Source of the DNA: Chondrus crispus
Taxonomy: Eukaryota > Rhodophyta > Florideophyceae > Gigartinales > Gigartinaceae
DNA: 64,000 nt
Assembly (NCBI RefSeq): GCF_000350225.1
Contig: NW_005179310.1
Coordinates: forward strand, 186,001-250,000
Direction of reading: 5' to 3'
Shown here one piece after another: positions 18,575 to 29,621 of the stretch (its first letter is position 1; each line of letters opens with the position of its first letter). Under the pieces are notes generated by a model that was not told where the DNA came from, ran no database searches, and saw only the letters and a list, made by a program, of their open reading frames with translations. A program made the position numbers and the translations under genes.

Positions 18575-19681
18575 CTAACGCTGCGGTTCCTCAAGCGTTC
18601 CAAAAACCACATCGAATAGTGGGTTTGAGATACCAAAGTTCACCGAGTGTTGGAAGTAGTGATGATGGACGTGTCGACGCTTCTGCATCTTAAGGAAAGA
18701 ATTCTTAGGCACGCCATGATGAATCCAGAAATGTGTCATATCGTACATGAGGTAACCCCCACCGAAGCCGATAAGCCATGGGTACCCCACCTCCGTGCCC
18801 AGAACCCGCGGTGCCGCAATCCAAAACGGGAAAGCAAGGATCAAGGCTGGGACCGGTGGGAAGACTAGGCGGTCGAAGTCCATAGGTGTGATGTGATGGT
18901 GCCCATGTATAAGAAAATGGAAAATATTGGCGAAGTACCCTGTCGTCTCGACGTGGAAGACGAAGCGATGCAAGAGATACTCGAATAACAACCAGCACAC
19001 GACACCTATGGATGCCACCACGGCGATTAATGCGAGATTGAGATTGTGCACACCATCCATTAAGTACACGTAATGCATGCTTTCTCCAGTGATGATTGGG
19101 ATCCAAAACAAAAGAGGCACATACCACGGGCACTTTGTCATGTTCTCGATCGTATCATTTGTAAACATCTTGACTGTGTGGTCGGTAGTCGGAAATGAAT
19201 GAATCCAGCGATCGTACTTTTTCCCGAGCATACCCACTTGGTGCAAAATGGGTTGATCCCATTTCACAAGAGTCTCGCCAGTCTCCGGGTCGACGTTGCC
19301 GTCCAAAGCGACGTCTCCTTCATGCTTGTCAGTAAGCTCCCCTATCTTGTACTTCGCCAGAAGCTTGTAAGCGAATGCAGAGTGCGAATGCAGCCTTTCA
19401 TCTCTACCAGCCATTATGTCTGTCACATCGGTGCCGAGCTTATCGAGAAGAATGTCAGCACCCCCCGGATGAGACTCGAGGAAGACTGTAACGTCAAATA
19501 CACTTCCTTTGTATATGACCCAAGCATCGTTCGGGGCAGCGTGGTATGACACTACCCTGCGGGTCAAGGCGTAGCCATCGGAAATGTCAGAGGCTGTTTT
19601 GGTGGGTTGCTTTGCGCTGGAGTCAGCAGAGTCTTCGGCAACAAGTCGCGAGCGCTTCCGGAGAGCATCTGGCTGGCACAT
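18575..19681 (-). CDS. FA2H: Fatty acid 2-hydroxylase with N-terminal cytochrome b5 domain
   Basis: The protein has 368 residues with an ATG start. Residues about 40-116 are a cytochrome b5 domain: HPGG at 71-74 supplies one haem ligand, and HSHSAFAYKLL (98-108) the second. Residues about 185-360 are the fatty-acid-hydroxylase membrane domain, with hydrophobic spans around 187-203, 215-237 and 277-290. The histidine boxes are complete: HRFVFH (238-243), HFLIHGHHH (255-263), HFWIHHG (317-323) and HVHHHYFQH (337-345). The enzyme hydroxylates C2 of fatty acyl chains destined for sphingolipids, at the ER, using a di-iron centre and electrons through cytochrome b5. Length and order match yeast Scs7/plant FAH/animal FA2H. 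Confidence 0.93.
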   Translation of the reverse strand: MCQPDALRKRSRLVAEDSADSSAKQPTKTASDISDGYALTRRVVSYHAAPNDAWVIYKGSVFDVTVFLESHPGGADILLDKLGTDVTDIMAGRDERLHSHSAFAYKLLAKYKIGELTDKHEGDVALDGNVDPETGETLVKWDQPILHQVGMLGKKYDRWIHSFPTTDHTVKMFTNDTIENMTKCPWYVPLLFWIPIITGESMHYVYLMDGVHNLNLALIAVVASIGVVCWLLFEYLLHRFVFHVETTGYFANIFHFLIHGHHHITPMDFDRLVFPPVPALILAFPFWIAAPRVLGTEVGYPWLIGFGGGYLMYDMTHFWIHHGVPKNSFLKMQKRRHVHHHYFQHSVNFGISNPLFDVVFGTLEEPQR

Positions 19682-20459
19682 CGGGGCGAGTGAGTTGAAT
19701 TGGCGCGATGAAAAGCAGTAGAGGAAACGGCGGGGCTATCTTTGAAGAGTTTTGAAGGTACGTTGAGGGAGGGGAAAAACCGCAGCCCTCTTCCAAAGAA
19801 AGTCCAAGAAGGGATTGTGTAGTCTTGGTACAGTACAGTACTGTCTTTTTAGATTTTTTTAGATTTTTTGTGGGTAGGTGTAAACGGCGAAACGACATTG
19901 TGGCCGATGAAAACGTACAGCCCAGCGAGGACAAAGAAAACAACAGCAAGGGCGCATCATCCAGTAAGAATGAGTTTTGACTGAGTATCCGCATTTGAAC
20001 ATCCACTTGACTTCAAAAGGGATCACAAGAACACATTGGCCACAGCTTTGCAGACGAACTCGGTTTCTTTCCCTTGCTTGTCTTTCAAACAGCGCGATGT
20101 TCCGCCACTATTGCCTGTCGACAGAAACAAAGAAATCCCTCTTGCTGTCATACAGACACATCCCAACTATTCAAATCTACAGCACCGAAAAAGTGCCAGG
20201 TATAAAGGCCCTGGGTCCTCAGGTTGTGGCTATCAGTGGCACTATCTCCATTCTCTTTAGCTGCACAGCCTTGCACTTGAGGCAACATTTTCTATCTTTC
20301 CTCGCACAAAAGCCGGCCTCTACGTATGTAGTGCCTAAAACCACTGCTTTGTTGTTGCTTTTATCCACTCATTCGTGCATCTATAAACGCGTTCTCTAAA
20401 CCTAATCCCCATTCAAATGATCTCCTGCCCTCATACCCTTCTTATCCATCTACTTCCCA
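19682..20459. other. Intergenic between two minus-strand genes
   Basis: About 780 bp. A repeated TTTTTAGATTTTTTTAGATTTTT tract lies near 19850, and no ORF shows a domain. It should hold the promoter of the hydroxylase gene and the 3' end of the glycosyltransferase gene. Confidence 0.4.
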
Positions 20460-22253
20460 TCATGATTTCCTATCTGGAACATTTCCACAAACGACCTGCG
20501 CCATCTCAACCAACTTTTTCGCCGTTTCGAGCGGATTCACCTTCATCCGCTGTGTTCGGGCGCATAGCTTCACTGGAACTAAATCTGATCGCGTGAAACG
20601 ATGAGCTAACAAATGATACCAGTTTCCTTCCCTTCTCTTCTTCACGGCCTCGTCCCAAAGCTTCATCCCGTTCGTTGAAATTTCTGGTCTCTCTAATTTG
20701 TCCGCTCGCAGTTGAATACAATCCTTGAAATTCTCAGTATCCGGTTCAGCTATTGTACTTGAGTAGTCCAAATTCAAAGTCCCGGCCACTGAGTCGAATG
20801 GTCCGGCATAATATGCAAACGGTAGGACTTCTAAAATCGGTACATCCTGTCGTGCGAAAAGCATATTTCCAAGTCCCGCTCCATGGACTCCGAGGAGCAC
20901 ATCAGCCTTCTGCATCACATCCACTTGTTCCGCAAACGACATGTTCTCAAAGTACTCGATGCTGATTGATAGGTCTAAATTTTCGTTTTCCTTGAAACGA
21001 CTTATTCTTTCTATTTGATCAACTACTTGGTCCACATTGACAATGTCACGCCCCAAAAGAAAATTGGCCCTTTTCTCCCATCCGACACGGTTGAGAATTG
21101 TCATTTTCTTTTTGCATCCCTGTGTTTTCTTGTTCTCTTCAAGGCCTTTATCCGATTTTGCGCTACCTCGACTTATTCCATGCTCTCGAAACATGGGATT
21201 CATTTCTCCAAACCAGTACCGGCCTTGCATTGAGTATCCGTGTTTGTTGTAAGCTACAATTGAACGAAAGCAAGTCGGCTTTGAAGAATTATTGAGCATC
21301 TTCCGCTCGAAATGCATTCGCGGCCCGCCCGGCAGTAGTGCAACGAGTTGAGGTACCCATGCAGACACGGGCATTGCTGAAATTCGCCGGTCGGCGTATA
21401 GTGAGGGATTGAGTTGCTCCTGTATTGCTTGTCTCTTGCATCTTCTGTTGCCTGGTTCTTCGCATACCGATTTAATCAAAGCAGGCTTTGTGAAGAGTGG
21501 CCTCAACAACTCCGAAGAATAAATCATGGGGAGAATGTCAGTAAGAAAATGCGGAATGTGATATCTTGAAGGCTCCACACCGATGAGATCGGTATCGTCA
21601 TTGACTCCATCCTTTTGATAGTCAGCTTCAGACTTCATGTATTTAAGGCGCTTTGCCCCACATGCTCGCAAATGTCTTTCTTGTGACTTCATCCACGGGT
21701 GAACTAGAAGAGAACCGTCAGATTCCAGACATGCATTGTGAAGTCGGCAAGTCTTGTCCCTAAAATTTTCATCTGTCCAATGCATTTCAAGCTGAAAACG
21801 AGGTTTCGTTGTGCGGGTGGTTTTCTTTGGTTGCGGCTTGCTCTCAAGATACTCCTCCATGGTCATTGCGGGATCAATGTTGATATACAGATTTTCAAGG
21901 TCAGGAACTTTTCTCGACGGAGCTGGGAGGGCTTGCTTTGTAGACCCTTCCTGGTCTTGCGAGACACTTGCTGGAATTGCCATCCTCGCCCTTTTCTGAA
22001 ATTCAAGTGCAGTTTCAGTTCGCAGTCTACTTCCGTTTGTAGCGTACCCGGCAAATGTAGTTGGGATGGTTGTGTATGCATCCATAAGTGCCTGCGAGAT
22101 ACCTGAGAACTCGCAGAACGCCACCGCAATAACAAAAATGGAAGTGACGCGAAGGGTAGTATCCAGTCGAGAAGGGGCGAAGTGACATTTTCTGAAGCAC
22201 TTCATGTGATGTGACGATGAGGGCAAGGATTGCCTATTTTTTGACGGTCTCAT
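20460..22253 (-). CDS. GT61-family glycosyltransferase, type II membrane protein
   Basis: The first ATG (22253) gives 597 residues; a TTG five codons upstream is unlikely. A short basic cytoplasmic tail precedes one hydrophobic anchor (about VTSIFVIAVAFCEFSGI), typical of Golgi type II enzymes. The GT61 signature is present: YHIPHFLTDILPMIYSSELL in the middle, and DVLLGVHGAGLGNMLFARQDVPILEVLPFAYY (about 450-480), where GVHGAGL is diagnostic. Sequons (NGS, NNSS, NMS) suggest a luminal glycoprotein. The family includes EOGT, POMGNT2 and plant beta-1,2-xylosyl- and arabinoxylan transferases, so donor and acceptor cannot be set. In a red alga it could act on N-glycans or on matrix polysaccharides. 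Confidence 0.85.
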   Translation of the reverse strand: MRPSKNRQSLPSSSHHMKCFRKCHFAPSRLDTTLRVTSIFVIAVAFCEFSGISQALMDAYTTIPTTFAGYATNGSRLRTETALEFQKRARMAIPASVSQDQEGSTKQALPAPSRKVPDLENLYINIDPAMTMEEYLESKPQPKKTTRTTKPRFQLEMHWTDENFRDKTCRLHNACLESDGSLLVHPWMKSQERHLRACGAKRLKYMKSEADYQKDGVNDDTDLIGVEPSRYHIPHFLTDILPMIYSSELLRPLFTKPALIKSVCEEPGNRRCKRQAIQEQLNPSLYADRRISAMPVSAWVPQLVALLPGGPRMHFERKMLNNSSKPTCFRSIVAYNKHGYSMQGRYWFGEMNPMFREHGISRGSAKSDKGLEENKKTQGCKKKMTILNRVGWEKRANFLLGRDIVNVDQVVDQIERISRFKENENLDLSISIEYFENMSFAEQVDVMQKADVLLGVHGAGLGNMLFARQDVPILEVLPFAYYAGPFDSVAGTLNLDYSSTIAEPDTENFKDCIQLRADKLERPEISTNGMKLWDEAVKKRREGNWYHLLAHRFTRSDLVPVKLCARTQRMKVNPLETAKKLVEMAQVVCGNVPDRKS

Positions 22254-23810
22254 TTTGGCATGTTCCAAAGCAATTGTGAACGAAGAGATTGAACTGGCGT
22301 ATCGTGATTACAGAAGCTACGAGCAGAGGCGGAAGAAATTCGAAGAGAGATTGGTGTCAGAAGCAAGCGGACACGCCCCCAGTGTGTACCAAGGATTTGA
22401 TGAAGGCGAAAGTATAAATTGCAACAAGTCAGAACTGGTTGCTGCTGGGCAGTCAGGCAACATGAAGGGTCGGTCAAAGTTAAAATAGATCGCCTGTATG
22501 TGAATATGTGCCCTCAGTAGAAGTACAAAGCAGGGGTGTTGAAATAGAGTGGTGTGTTGTGAGAGGAACATGTGAAGAATCTGCACCGCAGCCAAAGAGA
22601 AGACTGCTGACAGCGATGTTGGTCAAACGCGAGTAAAGCACGTTTGACCCGGGTGGCCGATGTTCGAAATGCTGTTTAATGGGACGCACTACTTTGGATT
22701 TTGTCCCAGTGGTGTGTTATATTCCAAATGGCTTTAGAGTGATAGCGCCGAAAGAGAAATATGATTAAAGGAGCTGCACGCTACCCAAGGGTACTGGTCT
22801 AGAGAAGGTTTTTTCTGAAGATGATGAGGTGAATAGTTATTTGTCAGTAGGGATGGTAAACGAGGCTTGGCAACGGTCGGCGTCGAATGCAAATGAGTGC
22901 AGAAATGTATTGATCTGATATGAAGCTAGACAAGAATACGACTGAAGCCTATCATTCGCCGATCCGCCATGAGCCGTTCCCATCGTGGGCCAATGAGACA
23001 AGACTACCATAGTGCGAACGCCACAGTCGCTTTGGTCTCGTTGCAGGCAATAAAAAATGTGCTGGCTGCGGGTGAGGACGGTTGGATATGTATAGAGCAA
23101 ACGGACGTCCAAATGGCGCCCATGCTCGAATCGAACGCGAGTAGATGCGAGGACCCCTAACGCTGTACCCTTGGTACAGTACCCAAGGGTACTGTGTACT
23201 GTCTGCTCTTGTGTACTAGGTCTCCGACGCAAACATCGACATTTCATTAACGTTGTCCATAAAGTCGCGAAAACACGTGTTTTGGCCGCGAGTTTGCTCG
23301 GATTTTCTGATTGCAAATTTTTCAGACGAGTTTGCAAAACTCACAGCATACCGAAAACTCGGGACATGTGAGTTTTCCACGAGTTTTCACATCCGCCTGA
23401 TTACTGTACGGCAGTGCCGGATCGACCCGTCTTGAAGGAAAACGAAGTGGGGTTTCCGCTCTCTCATCAGCACAAACGAGTCTCATACTGCACGGTTCGT
23501 ACCGGTTTGCGTCATGGACGCCCCTATCACTTCATCTACCCAGAGTCCATCAACGGATCGAAGCACCACAAGATCTGCCACATATGCCGCTAAAGCAATC
23601 GCAGAAGACAGACAAGTAGAAGCTTCTAAAAAGCGGTCCTCTCTAAACGGCCCCCCTCAGCCCGTTAAGAAGACGAAACACATCGCCCTTTCGACTGCGA
23701 ACTATTCTATCCTTGTGGCGAGCTACAATATTCGCTTCAGCGAGTATTCGCCCAGGTGCACGTGATCCGTCGGACGGCACAACGATGTACCAGCTTGCGT
23801 TTGTTGCGGG
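22254..23810. other. Intergenic with palindromic motifs
   Basis: About 1.55 kb with only short frames. GTACCC/GGGTAC palindromes occur at 22782-22794 and 23165-23192. Around 23256-23385, complementary GAGTTTGCAAAACTC and AAAACTCG/CGAGTTTT words cluster. A short plus-strand frame (23514-23765), rich in Ser/Thr/Lys, runs up to the transposon edge and may be a truncated host or element gene; no domain is recognisable. Confidence 0.4.
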
Positions 23811-26040
23811 CAGGTACACCCCAGTACTGTATTTAGTGTAACACATACTATTTCTCAGGCCCTGATTTGGGGACGGTCCGCACAAATTAGTACCACACAC
23901 ATTATTTGTGGGCATGCACTATTATAGGAGCCGGGGTGTTTACTGTGTGTGACACTATATGAAACCTACCTATTTAGTGTATGTCGGTGCAAAAAGGCTA
24001 GGAGCCTCTTGGAGCTCAGATGCAATCGCATTCAACTGTCTACGTCCTCCGTTGACCTTAGGGGTGCATCTGCTGACTTCCCGTTGTCTTCAACTTCATC
24101 TCCATTCACCGGCGCTCCGTCAAAATTGTCCCGATACTTGTTGATTATTTCCTGCAAGCGCGGGAAAAGCTGCCTCTCCTCCCATTTTCCATTCAGATTA
24201 GCGCCGAGCCCACACCTAACCATACCCTTTCGAGCAAAGCTAATACCGTCTTTATCTCTCTGGACGTTCACATCACGGACTGAGTCTGCGGCAAGCTTCA
24301 GGAAAAATTTCTTTCCAGGGTTAGCAAGCTTCCTAGAAGCGTTTTCTCCAGCAATCCATAGTCCATCCTCAATCATCGTCAGCTTGTGATCGTCCCAACG
24401 ACGACGCCAAGCAGTCTTAATTTTTTTGAATTACAAAGGAGTCCGCGGGCTGGACTAAATCAGTTGCATTCTTTGGGAGGAACCGTACTTCTGTGTTAAA
24501 TAGATCCCAAAGCTGACTTGATTTGGTCTCTGATAGCATGACCACTGCAGGTGTCCATGTACAAAACGCGTTGTCGTCCACCGGGAAGCGACGATATGGC
24601 CCTCAGTTCCTTGAGCCACTGTGCCATCACAATTCGGTCTATCCAGCCTTCTGGTCCCGACCTGTAGGACACCCCAGGTACATTGTCAGGGAGACTACGG
24701 ATTGGGTAACTGCGTAGGGCGTTCTGAAATATTAGAAACGGCGGACAGATTTCCGCTCGTGACCCTCCAGGGATCAACACCATCATAGTCATACCAACGT
24801 CACTCGAGACCACATCAGCCTATTTGACATCTTGATCACCACGTAACGAAAGCGTTTAATGATCGTCCATGTTAATGACAAAATGTGTTTCGTCTGCATT
24901 AAACACATCCTCATCACGCAATGAGTCAGTACTACATTGACGGCAGAGTGATCCGAGGTGATATGCCACTTCACGTTCGATAAACTCTTGCTTCTGTGGA
25001 GACACGAGGAGTTTGCCAGTCTGTGCACGGGATACAATTCCGTGAGACTGCATGAAGCTCTGCACCCATCGGGGTGTAACGTGACCGCGTATGAAGTTTC
25101 CAGATCGAGGCTCGACCATTCCGGAGTTTTACTGCTCAGATGTCGAGGTTTTTACTAGTTGGAGGACAAGACGATGAAGCAGATGTGTGTTTAATTTTAT
25201 CCCGCCCTTGCGAAGACGTCCGAATTCCGAAAGCAGTTTTGCATAGAGATGAACAACCCATGCACTCCTCTTGCGAACACGTCCAGACTTAGCCTTAATG
25301 TTTCGCCTTCAGATACCCTGAGCAGTCGGTTGAACAAATGCGTTGCCATTTCCTCTGGTATTGGCCCCGTGTTCCGCGAGAATATTATTGCGTGTTGCCC
25401 AGTATGTGCTGGCACGAGTGAGGTTTGCGTTGGGCGTACCGTGAAAATATTGGGGAAATTGACGCACAGCCTTGGATGCTATTCGGCTTTCTCCATTGGC
25501 AGAGGCTTCATTTTGCATCCATCTCACAATCTTGGCGAGCTGGGTTTTGGTCAGGACATTCTGGATTGCATGACGAGGGTTGGCGTTTGTGTGGGAGGCG
25601 CTGGTTCCATTTTGAGAAGCACTTGTGGGCTGTTGTGCTGTTTGCGCAACATTAAATTCGCCGGGTTCTGTAGCGGAAGGGGGGCTTGCATCGGACAGAA
25701 ATTGGCTGTTGATTAGTCTTTGCAGTGCTGCGATGATCGGGGAAGCCTCGAGCATGTTGAAGTCGGCGAATGTTGATCAGAAAGAGCAGCGAAGTTCACT
25801 GGAAGTTCTATACTGTATTTTGATTACGTCATGAGCAGGAGCAAAGAGACGGCGGCGGCCGGCGGCGCAAAGCTGCCATAAATTATTTAAGAAGTACACA
25901 CGTGTAGCGATAAATCCGAAACACATACACTATTTGCCCCGGCCCTGAAGTTTCTTTCGCTCTAATTGGTGTGTCACACACTAATACCAGACATACACTA
26001 ATTTTTCACGTACACTAAATACAGTACTGGGGTGTACCTG
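23811..26040 (-). mobile_element. 2.23-kb DNA transposon with 30-bp terminal inverted repeats, pogo-like
   Basis: The left end (23811-23840, CAGGTACACCCCAGTACTG...) and right end (26011-26040) are perfect 30-bp inverted copies. TTAGTGTA words recur subterminally. The interior encodes a broken CENP-B/pogo-type transposase on the minus strand. No clear target duplication is seen at the borders. Confidence 0.85.
24032..25755 (-). pseudogene. Frameshifted pogo/CENP-B-type DDE transposase
   Basis: Coding similarity is spread over several minus-strand frames. 25309-25755 holds a Ser/Gln-rich N-terminus. 24856-25119 contains VTPRWVQSFMQSHGI and VFNADETHFVINMD, with the first catalytic Asp in the NADETHF box. 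24496-24813 contains MTMMVLIPGGSRAEICPPFLIFQN, VSYRSGPEGWIDR and VLYMDTCSGH, the second Asp. 24032-24376 is the C-terminal tail. The pieces are collinear and shifted relative to each other, so the gene is dead. The family resembles transposases abundant in oomycetes (recalled, not searched). Confidence 0.8.
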
Positions 26041-27086
26041 TGGGAGAACGGGTACCGACCGGTGTGGGTAAACGTAACGACTCGGAGGGAGATCCCGTAG
26101 GGGTGATCAGACGATACTTGAATAGCAGGGGATAATTCAGCTTGTACACGGGGTGCACGTACCGCCACGGGTGACAGGTGGCGGCGGAATGGCCACGTGT
26201 ACCGCCGTACGTATAACGTCCAGATCGGGTACAGTAGACTAGAAGGTCCTACTGTAGGGGCGTAGAAATTAGGGTAATAGGAGTGTCAGCCGGGGAAGTC
26301 CCAGCTAGCACACGTGGTGCGCGCTCTGCCTGCGAGTACAGGTGGCAGGAGCACAGCCACGTGTGCCGCTGTGCAGATTACTCCCCAGTGGAGTACAGTA
26401 GAGGTACTCCACTGTAGTGATCCAAAGTAGAAGTGGATCACTACTGTACTGCCCGGCCGCCGGAGGTCGATGTGCTTAGGGGCCGAGGCAGTAAGCCCGC
26501 AGAGTAAAGGGGGTAGCGACCCCCTTTGCGAGAACTCAGGAAAAGGAGGCAAATCGTCCCGTGCGGGTTGTTCTTGAGGGCTGGAAGCACACGCTCCCCA
26601 GTTTGGTCGTTCCACCGCCTGGTGGAAGTGTATGCCCACTGAGCCCTATCCCCTCCGGGGTCGGAATTCCACTCGCCCGTTTACCGGATTCATAACCGCC
26701 GACCTCGCAGAGAGGTTGGTGGTGTTGTAGTTCTACCGCTACCGTGGACACCCCCTCCGTGACGCGGTAAAACCGAACCGGAAGGATCCATATTATTACG
26801 GTACCTTGCTGGAGGTCAGTCCGCAAAACTCGTGGTGGGGTTTTTCAAACTCGGGTTTACTTTACGTCCAGCGAGTTTGTGGGCAAATGGAAAATAACAA
26901 CGCGTTATTTTACGGACAACGTTATTGAATCACTCAGAAATTGCCAAAAAATAGCATTTATTTGAACGCGACTCAGTCACTTCTCAAAAGATCTCCAAAA
27001 GCGCAAATAACGGCTATCCTGGCAAACCTTTACAACACAGTGCAAAATGATAGTATTTACGAACAAACCAAGTAACTAGGTGGTGA
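26041..27086. other. Intergenic, hairpin-rich
   Basis: No coding region is supported. Two related blocks around 26165-26215 and 26315-26370 share GTGGC.GG..GCCACGTGT.CCGC. Two abutting hairpins lie at 26386-26444. It may be LTR or transposon-terminal sequence, but I cannot match it to another copy in this window. Confidence 0.35.
26386..26444. repeat. Two abutting hairpins
   Basis: Stem 1 pairs CAGTGGAGTAC (26386-26396) with its complement at 26404-26414. Stem 2 pairs GTAGTGATCCA (26414-26424) with its complement at 26434-26444. Both are perfect 11-bp stems with loops of 7-9 nt. Confidence 0.75.
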
Positions 27087-28367
27087 CTAGCAGTCCTTGC
27101 TGGGCTCCCGGCCAAGCAAATCGAGCACAGAGCTCGCTCTAAACTGTCGCTTCATAATATTGGCGCGTTTCTCACGATACCTTTTTTGATTACGGCGTCG
27201 CCGCTCAAGCTGACTGTTTCCAATACTGTACCAACGACTCGTGAGTTGCTGATACAGACTCATATCCTGTTCACGAAACGGCTTCCAACGAATATGAAAA
27301 TTAGTCAATCCCAAACACAGTCTAAAGACCGGGTCATATTTTCTTCACTCCACTTTTACTTACATCCTATAACATTCCAAAGACCACACAACCGCCCGAA
27401 ATAGTTCTTCACAATGATTCTATCGCTGGAAATAGCCTTGTTCTCTATAGACTCCCCTGGAGACAGAAATCCCCCTCGCTGTTTGCGCGTATGGTGGACA
27501 ATTCTGCAAAACTCGGCCGCGCCCTGATAGCCTTTGTCAGCAACAATTGCCCATGGCCCTAGGTAGCTTCCGTGCAGCGGCCCCTCGTCACTATTCTCCT
27601 TTTCATCGTCCCTCTTTCGCTGCGCACGCCTATGAAAAAACTGCATGCTTTGAAAAATAACCAAATCCGAAACAGACCCGGGTTCATGCATACTCGAGGA
27701 TACTGCGAATGCGGTCAGAGTTACGGAGACCTCCACTTTGCATCCGTTTAATTTGTGCTTTCCACTAAAATATTTTTCCCTTCCTATATGCTTCCTGAAG
27801 GCCGAAACGATGGCTGAAACGTGACGTCAGTCGCGTATCTTGCCATTCGGTAGTTTTTAAACATGCCGTTGTTGTCGTGCAGCATTTTCATGGACCAACG
27901 TTTGGTCTGGTAGACCACATACTGCTCATAAACTGGCTCAGAGAGCATGCGTATGAAGCGCCCTACCATGCGTTTAAAAGCGGAATTCTTCTGCCCCAAC
28001 ATCCGCGCTAGAAAATCTCATGCCCCACTGTGCTTCAAAAGAGCCAACGTCATGAAAAGCACATCTTTCGCCGTGTGTGCGCATTTCCTACCCCTTCCCA
28101 CGTTGTAATTTTCGGCGATGACATCCTGAAATCCAGCCCATATTCCCACAAACTGAGGCAGTGAAAAGTTTGTCATCTCGAGAATTGCTGCCGCACCTCT
28201 CTCTTCGTAAAACTTGTCAAAAATAGGTGCATCCGATCCGTTGTCTTCGTCGCTGTTGTCAAAATGGAGCCCTTCAAAAGCTCGAGCTCGTTACGCCGGT
28301 CAATCGCAGCCGTAGACAAGAGCTGCAAAGCTTGTGCAGCATCTGACGAAGTAAAACACGACGCCAT
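27087..28367 (-). pseudogene. Broken PIF/Harbinger-like (DDE_Tnp_4) transposase
   Basis: Collinear minus-strand pieces can be read. 28173-28367 is N-terminal. 27784-28002 ends with MARYATDVTFQPSFRPSG. The next frame contains a YFSGKHKLNGCKVEVSV-like block, then 27356-27736 with HEPGSVSDL, IVADKGYQGAAEF and SSDRIIVKNYFGRLCGLW. 27087-27314 is the tail. TDVTFQ, DKGYQG and the R-I-V-x-N-x-FGRL box are signatures of DDE_Tnp_4 transposases. The frame changes several times, so it cannot be functional. Terminal inverted repeats were not located. Confidence 0.75.
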
Positions 28368-28435
28368 TAAAAAATCACCGGCCTTGAGATAGAGCGGTAC
28401 TGTGGTTTAACGGGGAGAAAGGAGGCCTGTGGTGC

Positions 28436-29110
28436 AGAGGGCAGTGACTTCTGGCGAGGGGGCGATGGCCGGTCGTAGGGAGGGCGGTGGTCTCTTGCAG
28501 AGAGGTCGGTGGCGTGGTGCCTGGAGGGCGGTGGGTTGGGCGGGGCGGGCAGTGGCCGGTGTCGTTGAGGGCGGTGGTCGGTGGTGGGCAGGGTGGTGGC
28601 CTGTGACGGGGATGGCGGCGGCTTGTGGCGGGGAGGGCGGCTGCTTGGGCGGGGAAGGCGGTGGCCCGTGCCAGGAAGGGCGGTGGCCTGTGTCAGGGAG
28701 GGCGGCGGCCTGTGACGAAGAGGGCGGCGGCTTGGGCGAGGAGCACGGCTGCTTGGGCGGGGAGGGCGGTGGCCGATGCCAGGAAGGGCGGTGGCCTGTG
28801 ACGAGGAGAGCGGCGGCTTGGGCGAGGAGGACGGTGGCCAGGGTCAGGGAGGGCGGCGGCTTGGGACAGGAGGACGGTGGCCAGGGTCAGGAAGGGCGGC
28901 GGCTTCTGGCAGGGAGGGCGGCTGCTTGGGCGAGTGGAGCGGCACTTTGTGGTGGGGTGGCTTGTGGCTTGTGGCAGGGAGGGCGGCGGCAGAAGGGTGG
29001 TTGCCAGTTGCAGGGATGGCGGTGGCCTGTGGCAGATAGGGGCTAGTGCGGAGAAGTTGATGGCGTGGGGCAGGGAGGGCGGTGGCGTGAGACGGGGGAA
29101 GTGGGCTGCA
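28436..29110. repeat. GC-rich minisatellite, unit about 21-22 bp
   Basis: About 30 degenerate tandem units follow the theme GGCGGYGGCYTGKGMSRGGAGG. Because the unit is near 21 bp, long open frames run through it on both strands (Gly/Arg/Ala-rich), for example 28429-29046. Those frames look like repeat artefacts, not a gene. Confidence 0.85.
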
Positions 29111-29621
29111 CGGATGTTTGAGCACTGGCTATTGACCTATGTACGAAATGGGCGGGTTCTATGAGAAGTGATCGGTTTAATTTGCGATGAGGCTCCTCTT
29201 TTGTGCATTTGCGCGGTGCTCAGGTGTGAAAGACGTAGTTGTGTATTATCAGTTCGTAATCAGAAATATCAATCGTTTTGGCAACCACGGATTTTTTGAG
29301 ACACCAATGGGCCATATGTCATCGAGGACTGCCTGTTCGGCATGTAATGCAGTATTTTACCTGTCCCCTTCTATTTTCCTGAAAGGTCTACTGTACCCAT
29401 CCTGGCCGGGGCAATTTGGGAATGTTTTTGGCAGAGCCCCACAAGTTTCGAATTACACTATCCCGAGCAGCCGAAAAGTGTCCGCTACAGCCATTCGGGT
29501 GTCCATGTGCCATCCACGACTAAGAGACGCTGGCAAAAACAACCTGTTGGAAGCCATTCGACATTTTCCGATACGTGCCAAAAGGACTCAAATGGCAAAA
29601 GGGGCAATTTGGTGATTTTAG
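29111..29621. other. Spacer between minisatellite and transposase remnant
   Basis: About 510 bp with no supported gene. A plus-strand frame at 29187-29615 has no recognisable domain. Confidence 0.35.

Noticed and set aside
28429..29046. Apparent 205-aa Gly/Arg-rich protein
   Set aside because: It is the translation of a minisatellite; other frames and the opposite strand are equally open, and no non-repeat domain exists.
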